Positions 57,871 to 64,000 of a stretch of 64,000 bases of DNA are shown here, in pieces. Both the position numbers and the translations under genes were made by a program. Source of the DNA: Streptomyces albidoflavus (GTDB taxonomy: Bacteria > Actinomycetota > Actinomycetes > Streptomycetales > Streptomycetaceae). Each line of letters begins with the position of its first letter. Position 1 is the stretch's first letter. The DNA lies in the NCBI RefSeq assembly GCF_000719955.1, contig NZ_JOII01000006.1, positions 386,002-450,001 of the forward strand, given 5' to 3'. Below the pieces are notes generated by a model. The model saw only the letters and a program-made list of their open reading frames with translations, was not told where the DNA came from and made no database searches.

Positions 57871-59805
57871 TCAGCGGACCCGGATGGTGATCTCCGATCC
57901 GCGCGGAGCGGTCTCGCCGCCCTCGACCGACTGGTCCCACACCGTGTCGCCGAAGAACCAGCGGGAGACGTCGACCTTGAACCCGGCGCCCTCCAGCGTC
58001 TTCCGCGCCTCGTCCTCCTTCTGCCCGGTCACGTCCGGGACCTCGACCAGGTCCGGGCCCTTGGAGAGCGTCAGCTCCACCTCGCCGCCCTTGGCCAGCT
58101 CCGTCCCGGGCTTCGGCGACTGGGCCGCCACCGCCCCCTTCTCGTGCTCGGAGAAGATCCGCTCGTCGGCGGTGCTCACCTTCAGCCCGGCCTCCTTCAG
58201 CGCCTCGGTCGCCTTCTGGAGCGAGGAGCCCGCCACGTCCGGCACCTCCACCGGCGCGCCCTTGCTGACCACCAGCGCCACGGCCGAGCCGCCGCGCCGC
58301 TCGGTCCCGGCGGACGGGTCGGTGCTGACCACCTCGCCCTTGGCGACGGAGTCGCTGAACGCCCGGGTCACCATCCCCGGCTCCAGCCCGGCGTCCCGCA
58401 GCCGCGCCTTGGCCTTGTCCAGTGCCATCCCCTCGACCCGGGGCACCGTCACCTTGCGCGGGCCGAGCGAGACGGTCAGGTTCACCGAGCCGTTGCCCCG
58501 CACCCGCTCGCCGGTGCCCGGGTCGGTCTTCGTCACCGTGCCCCGGTCGGCCGTGTCGCTGTACGCCTTGTCGACGCCGCCCACCTTCAGCCCGGCGTCC
58601 GCCAGCCGCTGCCGCGCCTCGTCCTCGGTCTTGGCCAGCAGCGGCGGCACCCGCGTGAACTGCCCCGAGTTGATGTACCAGACGCCCGCGCCCACACAGA
58701 GCACCAGCAGCACCGCGACCAGCGCCGCCAGCCCGCCCTTGCGCCGGTTGCCCAGGCGGCGGCGCGGGGCCGGGGGCTCCGGCGGGGCGGCGGCCAGCAC
58801 GCTGGTGCGCTGCACGCCGTCGTTGTCGGTGGGCCGGGCCGGGGTCGAGAAACGGGGGATGACGCTGGTCCGGTCCTCCGCGATGCTGCGGTCGCCCTCC
58901 AGCGCCGCCGGGGGCACGGCGTCCAGCGCCGCGTCGTCCAGCGCCGCCCGCGCGTCCCGGGCCAGTGCCAGCAGGGCCACCGCGTCCTCGGGCCGGCCCT
59001 CGGGCGCCCGCGAGGTGGCCACCGCGACCAGCCGGTCCAGCTCCGGACCCAGGTGCGGCACGGCCGCCGACGGCGGCGGCACGTCCTCGTTCAGGTGCCG
59101 GTACAGGACCTGCGCCGGGGAGTCCCCGGAGTGCGGGCGCCCGCCGGTCAGCATCTCGTAGAGCACCACCCCGCAGGCGTACACGTCCACGCGGGCGTCG
59201 GCGACGTCGTCCTGCTCGATCTGCTCCGGCGCCAGGTACGAGACCGTGCCCAGCACCGCGCCCGTGGTGTTCGTCACCGTGTCCACGGCCTTGACCAGGC
59301 CGAAGTCGGCGACCTTCACCCGGCCGTCGTCGCCTATCAGGACGTTCTCCGGCTTCATGTCCCGGTGCACGAACCCGGCCCGGTGGGCCGCGCCGAGCGC
59401 CGCCAGCACCGGCTCCAGCACGTCCAGCGCCGCCCTCGGCGTCAGCGCGCCCCGCTCCCGCAGCACGTCCCGCAGGGTGCACCCCGGCACGTACTCCATC
59501 GCCAGATAGACGTACGCGCCCTCCGCGCCCTGGTCGAAGACGCCGACCACGTTGGGGTGGGAGAGGCGGGCCACCGAGCGGGCCTCGCGGATGAAGCGCT
59601 CCACGAAGGAGGCGTCGGCGGCCAGCTCCGGATGCATCACCTTGAGCGCCACCACCCGGTCCAGGCGGGTGTCCAGGGCCCGGTAGACCGTGGCCATGCC
59701 GCCGACGGCGATCAGCGCGTCGACGCGGTAGCGCCCGTCGAGCACCAGCCCCAGCGGGGCGGTGCCCGCGGGCCGGGGCGAAGTGTCGGGAAGCGGCGTA
59801 TCCAC
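57871..59805 (-). CDS. pknL: PASTA-domain Ser/Thr protein kinase (PknL/PknB family)
   Basis: This 644-residue kinase has an N-terminal cytosolic kinase domain with AVGGMATVYRA, the ATP Lys in VVALKVMHPE, catalytic loop FVHRDMKPENVLIGD, DFG in VADFGLVKA and the APEQ motif. A Pro/Arg-rich linker, one transmembrane helix (~385-405) and four PASTA repeats (each ~65 residues, ending RITV-like strands) follow. PASTA domains sense peptidoglycan fragments or lipid II. At the same relative place M. tuberculosis has pknL (Rv2176). The GTG start is fixed by TAGACT seven bases upstream. Confidence 0.94.
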   Translation of the reverse strand: MDTPLPDTSPRPAGTAPLGLVLDGRYRVDALIAVGGMATVYRALDTRLDRVVALKVMHPELAADASFVERFIREARSVARLSHPNVVGVFDQGAEGAYVYLAMEYVPGCTLRDVLRERGALTPRAALDVLEPVLAALGAAHRAGFVHRDMKPENVLIGDDGRVKVADFGLVKAVDTVTNTTGAVLGTVSYLAPEQIEQDDVADARVDVYACGVVLYEMLTGGRPHSGDSPAQVLYRHLNEDVPPPSAAVPHLGPELDRLVAVATSRAPEGRPEDAVALLALARDARAALDDAALDAVPPAALEGDRSIAEDRTSVIPRFSTPARPTDNDGVQRTSVLAAAPPEPPAPRRRLGNRRKGGLAALVAVLLVLCVGAGVWYINSGQFTRVPPLLAKTEDEARQRLADAGLKVGGVDKAYSDTADRGTVTKTDPGTGERVRGNGSVNLTVSLGPRKVTVPRVEGMALDKAKARLRDAGLEPGMVTRAFSDSVAKGEVVSTDPSAGTERRGGSAVALVVSKGAPVEVPDVAGSSLQKATEALKEAGLKVSTADERIFSEHEKGAVAAQSPKPGTELAKGGEVELTLSKGPDLVEVPDVTGQKEDEARKTLEGAGFKVDVSRWFFGDTVWDQSVEGGETAPRGSEITIRVR

Positions 59806-59812
59806 GCCCCGG

Positions 59813-59818
59813 AGTCTA
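59813..59818 (-). promoter_or_regulatory. pknL: -10 box (TAGACT) of pknL, leaderless
   Basis: TAGACT on the minus strand ends seven bases before GTG 59805; no ribosome-binding site is present. Confidence 0.6.
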
Positions 59819-59919
59819 CGAGCCACGCGGACCCGCCGAAGACTCCGGAACCGACCGCAGCCAAGCTGTGACGCCCTGGTCACCGCCGTGCGGCCGTCCC
59901 CGTCCCGGCGACCGCCCGG

Positions 59920-60949
<1,030 letters not shown>

Positions 60950-60953
<4 letters not shown>

Positions 60954-62251
60954 CGGGCCCCCTCCTGGACGGGCGCGGCCTCGAACCGCCGCGCGGTGAA
61001 GGCGTCCGCGTACCCGGGCAGCTCGCCCGTGGTCAGCACGTCCGCCAGGACGTCTCCGGTCACCGGGGTGAGCAGTACCCCGTTCCGGTGGTGGCCGGTG
61101 GCCAGGTGCAGCCCCGGCAGGGCGGTCGGCCCCAGCAGCGGCGCGTTGTCCGGCGAGCCCGGCCGCAGCCCCGCCCGCACCTCGGTGAACGGCAGCTCGG
61201 TCAGGCCCGGCACCAGCTCGTGGGCGTCCCGCAGCAGCTCGTAGACGCCGCCGGCGGTCACCGTGGTGTCCCAGCCCAGCTCCTCGGTGGTCGCCCCGAT
61301 CACCAGCTCGCCGTTCTCCCGGGGCACCAGGTACACGTGGCTGCCGCGCACCACCGCCCGCACCGTCCGGCCGAGGAACGCCGCGCCGCGCCGGTACGCC
61401 TCGGGCACCGCCAGCCGCACCACCTGGCCCTTCACCGGCCGCACCGGAACCGCCACCTCCTCGGGCAGCCCCGCCAGCAGCCCGCTGCGGCTCCCCGCCG
61501 CCAGCACCGTCTGCCCGCCCTCCACGAGCGAGCCGTCGGCCAGCTCCACGCCCACCGCCCGGCCACCGCGCACCACCAGCCGCCCGGCGGTGGACCGGCA
61601 CCAGACCACTCCGGCCCGCTCGCACGCGGTCACCAGCGCCGAGGCGAGCCGCCGCGGATCGATCTGGTGGTCCCCGTCGACCCGCAGACCGCCCCGGACC
61701 CCCGGCGCCAGCATCGGCTCCAGCCGCCGGCACTCCCGGCCCGACAGCCACTCCGACTCCAGCCCCGACCGGAGCTGCAACGCGTGCAACTCCCGCAGAT
61801 ACGCCCGGTCGTCGGCGTCCAGCGCCACCGCCAGCGTGCCGCAGCGCCGGTACCCCAGCTCCTGCCCGCTCGCCTCCGCCAGCTCCGCCGCGAAGGCCGG
61901 ATAGCGCTCGGCCGACGCCAGGTTCAGCGCCAGCAGCCGCTCCTCGCCGAAGTGCAGCTCGGTCACGGCCGCCAGCATCCCCGCCGCGACCTGAGCCGCG
62001 CCGCCGCCCGGAGCCGGGTCCACCACGGTCACCGTCAGCCCCCGCTGGGCCGCCCGCCACGCCGTGACCAGCCCGACGATCCCGCCACCGGCCACCACGA
62101 CGTCCCGCCCCCCACCCGCCGCGTACGCCGCCGTCGCCCCCGCGACCTCGGCGGCGGGCACGGCCCCGGGCCCCACCGGAGCCCCGGACGTGGCCGCACC
62201 CGTCCCCTCGTCAACCCTGCTGTCGCTACTGCTGTGGCTGCTGCTGTCCAT
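60950..62251 (-). CDS. thiO: Glycine oxidase ThiO
   Basis: This 433-residue FAD enzyme oxidises glycine to iminoacetate (dehydroglycine) for the thiazole ring in aerobes. It has the FAD motif VVVAGGGIVGLVTAWRAAQRG, VAAGMLAAVTE, and TGHHRNGVLLTPVTGDVLAD near the end. The N-terminal ~50 residues are an unrelated Ser/Ala-rich extension. The ATG sits just behind a TPP riboswitch. thiO-thiS-thiG form one tightly packed operon. Confidence 0.96.
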
Positions 62252-62261
62252 GGGCTCCCAG

Positions 62262-62349
62262 CCCCTCCCTTCGCCGGCATGACCCGGATCAGGTACGTAC
62301 GGTCGGAGGCCGCAGCCTCCCTCTCAGCCCGGTCCGCCGGACTCCCGCG
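62262..62349 (-). ncRNA. TPP (THI-box) riboswitch of thiOSG
   Basis: On the minus strand the conserved parts run in order: GCGGGAGTCCG, GGGCTGAGAGGG, CCTGATCCGGGTCATGCCGG and GCGAAGGGAG. These are the classical THI-box blocks. The last GGGAGG could serve as the ribosome-binding site, so control at translation is plausible. Confidence 0.95.
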
Positions 62350-62408
62350 ATTGGTCTGCGGCCAGCCTAGACCCCTGCCCGGCCCGCCCCGCCGCCCGCC
62401 CGGAGATC

Positions 62409-62414
62409 TACAGT
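62409..62414 (+). promoter_or_regulatory. -10 box (TACAGT) of the ferredoxin reductase gene, leaderless
   Basis: TACAGT ends six bases before GTG 62421; there is no ribosome-binding site. Confidence 0.55.
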
Positions 62415-62420
62415 GGCCCG

Positions 62421-63638
62421 GTGAGCGAGACGCAGCAGGAAGATCCCGGCGTGGTGGTCGTCGGCGCGGGCATGGCCGGGGTGCAGACGGCGGTGGCGCT
62501 GCGCGAACAGGGGTACGAGGGCCCGGTGACGCTGCTCGGCGCCGAACCCCATCCGCCCTACGACCGGCCGCCGCTCTCCAAGGCCGTCCTGCTCGGCACC
62601 GCCGAGGGCTCCGCCTTCGACGTGGACTTCGAGGGGCTCGGCATCGGGCTGCGGCTCGGCGTCGCCGTCACCGGGGTCCGCCCCGCCGCGCACCTGGTCG
62701 ACACCGACGCGGGCCCCGTCCCGTACACCGCCCTCGTCCTCGCCACCGGCGCCGAACCCCTCGCCCTCCCCGGCACCCAGGACCACCCCGCCGTCCACCT
62801 GCTGCGCACCCTCGACGACGCCACCCGGCTGCGGCCCGTCCTCGCCGACCGGCGCACCGTCGTCGTGGTCGGCGCGGGCTGGATCGGCGCCGAGTTCGCC
62901 ACCGCGGCGCGGGAGGCCGGGTGCCACGTCACCGTCGTGGAGGCCGCCGAGCGGCCGCTCGCCGGGGCGCTGCCCGCGGAGGCGGCCGAGCCGATGGCCG
63001 CCTGGTACGCCGAGCAGGGCGTCGAGCTGCTCACCGGCGTGGCCGTCTCCCGGGTCGAGGACCACGGGGTGCGGCTCGCCGACGGGCGGCTGCTGCCCGC
63101 CGACGCCGTCGTCGTCGGGATCGGGGCGCGGCCCGCCACCGGGTTCCTCGCCGGTTCCGGCATCGCCCTCGACGCCCACGGGGCCGTCCTGGCGGACGGG
63201 CTGCTGCGGGCCTCCGTCCCCGACGTCTACGCGGTCGGGGACTGCGCCTCCTTCCCCTCGGCGCGGTACGGGCGCCGCCTCCTCGTCCACCACTGGGACA
63301 ACGCCCTCCAGGGACCCCGCACCGTGGCCGCCGCCCTCACCGGGCAGGAGCCCGCCCCCTACGACCCCGTGCCCTACTTCTGGTCCGAGCAGTTCGGCCG
63401 CTTCGTCCAGTACGCCGGCCACCACGCGCCCGAGGACCGCCTCGTCCACCGGGGCGACCCCCACGCGGCCGCCTGGTCCCTCTGCTGGCTCTCCCCTGCG
63501 GGGGCGCTGCGCGCCGTCCTCACCGTGGGGCGCCCCCGTGACCTCACCCAGGGCCGCAAACTCATCGCCTCCGGCGCCCCCTTGGCCCCCTCCCGCGTCG
63601 CCGACCCCACCGTCCCCCTCAAGTCGACCACGGCCTGA
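62421..63638 (+). CDS. FAD-dependent ferredoxin reductase-type oxidoreductase
   Basis: This 405-residue flavoprotein has two nucleotide-binding folds: FAD at VVVVGAGMAGVQTAVALREQG and NAD(P)H at VVVVGAGWIGAEFATAAREAG. The FAD contact DVYAVGDCAS and a C-terminal reductase domain from ~315 (YFWSEQFGRFVQYAG) follow. It resembles rhodocoxin/putidaredoxin reductases, which pass electrons to a [2Fe-2S] ferredoxin and then to a P450 or dioxygenase. Neither partner is nearby. GTG start by leaderless promoter. Confidence 0.9.
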   Translation: MSETQQEDPGVVVVGAGMAGVQTAVALREQGYEGPVTLLGAEPHPPYDRPPLSKAVLLGTAEGSAFDVDFEGLGIGLRLGVAVTGVRPAAHLVDTDAGPVPYTALVLATGAEPLALPGTQDHPAVHLLRTLDDATRLRPVLADRRTVVVVGAGWIGAEFATAAREAGCHVTVVEAAERPLAGALPAEAAEPMAAWYAEQGVELLTGVAVSRVEDHGVRLADGRLLPADAVVVGIGARPATGFLAGSGIALDAHGAVLADGLLRASVPDVYAVGDCASFPSARYGRRLLVHHWDNALQGPRTVAAALTGQEPAPYDPVPYFWSEQFGRFVQYAGHHAPEDRLVHRGDPHAAAWSLCWLSPAGALRAVLTVGRPRDLTQGRKLIASGAPLAPSRVADPTVPLKSTTA

Positions 63639-63692
63639 CCCCCCACCTCCCGGCTGCGCCGCCTCTGGAGCTGCCGGTGCCGGTCACCGATC

Positions 63693-63884
63693 AGCCTCAA
63701 TCGCCGGCCGGGCTCAAAGGATGGCCTCAAGCGCCGGCCGGGCTTGAAAGGCGGCCTCAAGCGCCGGCCGGGCTCGGAAGGTGGCCTCAAGCGCCGGCCG
63801 GGCTGGTTCTTGGCTGGGCTCCGCCCCGACCTGTCCGGCCGTGACCGTGCCGGTCAAAGACTGGCCTCAATCGCCGGCCGGGCT
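63693..63884 (+). repeat. Intergenic GC-rich repeat patch E (5 copies)
   Basis: Copies start at 63693, 63723, 63753, 63783 and 63863. The first four are spaced at exactly 30 bp with linkers CAAAGGAT, TGAAAGGC and CGGAAGGT. TGCCGGTCACCGAT or TGCCGGTCAAAGAC stands before the first and the last. No gene is supported in 63639-64000. Confidence 0.88.
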
Positions 63885-63946
63885 GTAGGGGTTCGCGGTT
63901 CCTCCGGTGCGTGGGTGGGGTGGGGCCGCGCCGGGGTACCTCCTCA

Positions 63947-63999
63947 CAAACTGCAGGGTGCGGGGTCAATTGGAGTATGGCGGCCGTGTGTGCAGTTTG
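63947..63999. repeat. 9-bp inverted repeat at window end
   Basis: CAAACTGCA (63947-63955) and TGCAGTTTG (63991-63999) are perfect complements 35 bp apart. The role is unknown because the next gene lies outside; it could be an operator or the beginning of a structured leader. Confidence 0.4.
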
Positions 64000-64000
64000 C

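Noticed and set aside
63693..63804. 30-bp-pitch array as a CRISPR
   Set aside because: The spacers would be only eight bases long and similar to each other, and the same element recurs in four other places in one orientation; it is not a CRISPR array.

Overview
This 64 kb window is a piece of a Streptomyces chromosome (high-GC actinomycete). The base composition, GTG and TTG starts, the frequent -10 boxes of the TANNNT type and the whole gene set support this. From memory, the order follows the S. coelicolor SCO2100-SCO2160 region, and many genes also have counterparts in the M. tuberculosis Rv2176-Rv2204c block (erpA, adoK, cta/qcr, trpD, NlpC/P60, pimB, fadD15, SRPBCC, ArsA-like, plsC, aroG, pknL). 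That makes it a conserved actinobacterial core rather than an accessory island. No transposase, integrase, phage gene, tRNA or rRNA was seen.

Layout. 1-5.1 kb: the 3' part of an RND exporter, nadA, erpA, then a repeat patch and a two-repeat type I-E CRISPR remnant. 5-10.6 kb: a CaCA exchanger, an exported protein, a small conserved ORF, an adenosine-kinase-like PfkB protein and a cysteine desulfurase fused to a TusA domain. 11-20.6 kb: the aa3/bc1 respiratory genes ctaCDF and ctaE-qcrCAB, with an L,D-transpeptidase and a degenerate receiver between the two operons. 20.7-31.9 kb: trpD, a SAM-IV riboswitch with a SufS-like enzyme, glycerate kinase, an SLC13 carrier, an OmpR-type two-component system with an Asp-rich exported protein, an Lrp-type sensor domain, a rhomboid protease, a zinc-ribbon protein and a coiled-coil/NYN protein. 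32-40 kb: envelope genes (two NlpC/P60 hydrolases, the first behind a likely c-di-AMP riboswitch, a lipoprotein peptidase, a GT87 mannosyltransferase, pimB and fadD15). 40-51 kb: a phosphoesterase, SRPBCC, ArsA-like, an SCO2127-like protein, glkA, an EEP nuclease, an alpha/beta hydrolase, plsC, a MacS-like two-component pair and ldhA. 51-55 kb: trpEG with a Trp-rich leader peptide and attenuator, divergent from a class II DAHP synthase gene. 55-57 kb: bfd behind an iron box, bfr, and a molybdopterin oxidoreductase. 57-63.6 kb: nfo, the PASTA kinase pknL, thiO-thiS-thiG under a TPP riboswitch, and a ferredoxin reductase.

How the genes fit together. Three themes recur: aerobic respiration with Fe-S, sulfur and iron handling (erpA, two desulfurases, qcrA, nadA, bfd/bfr, thiSG); envelope building (pimB, GT87, fadD, plsC, NlpC/P60, L,D-transpeptidase, PASTA kinase); and aromatic amino acid synthesis (aroH, trpEG, trpD). 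RNA-level control is dense: three riboswitches (SAM-IV, TPP, probable c-di-AMP), one attenuator, and about a dozen promoters placed so that the mRNA should be leaderless.

The least explained structure is a family of about 20 short GC-rich repeats in five intergenic patches. All lie in the same orientation, often at an exact 30-bp pitch. Other points for follow-up are a perfect 19-bp palindrome over the ctaE start codon, a cluster of inverted repeats upstream of nadA, the CRISPR remnant, and two pairs of convergent genes whose coding ends overlap by about 40 bp.
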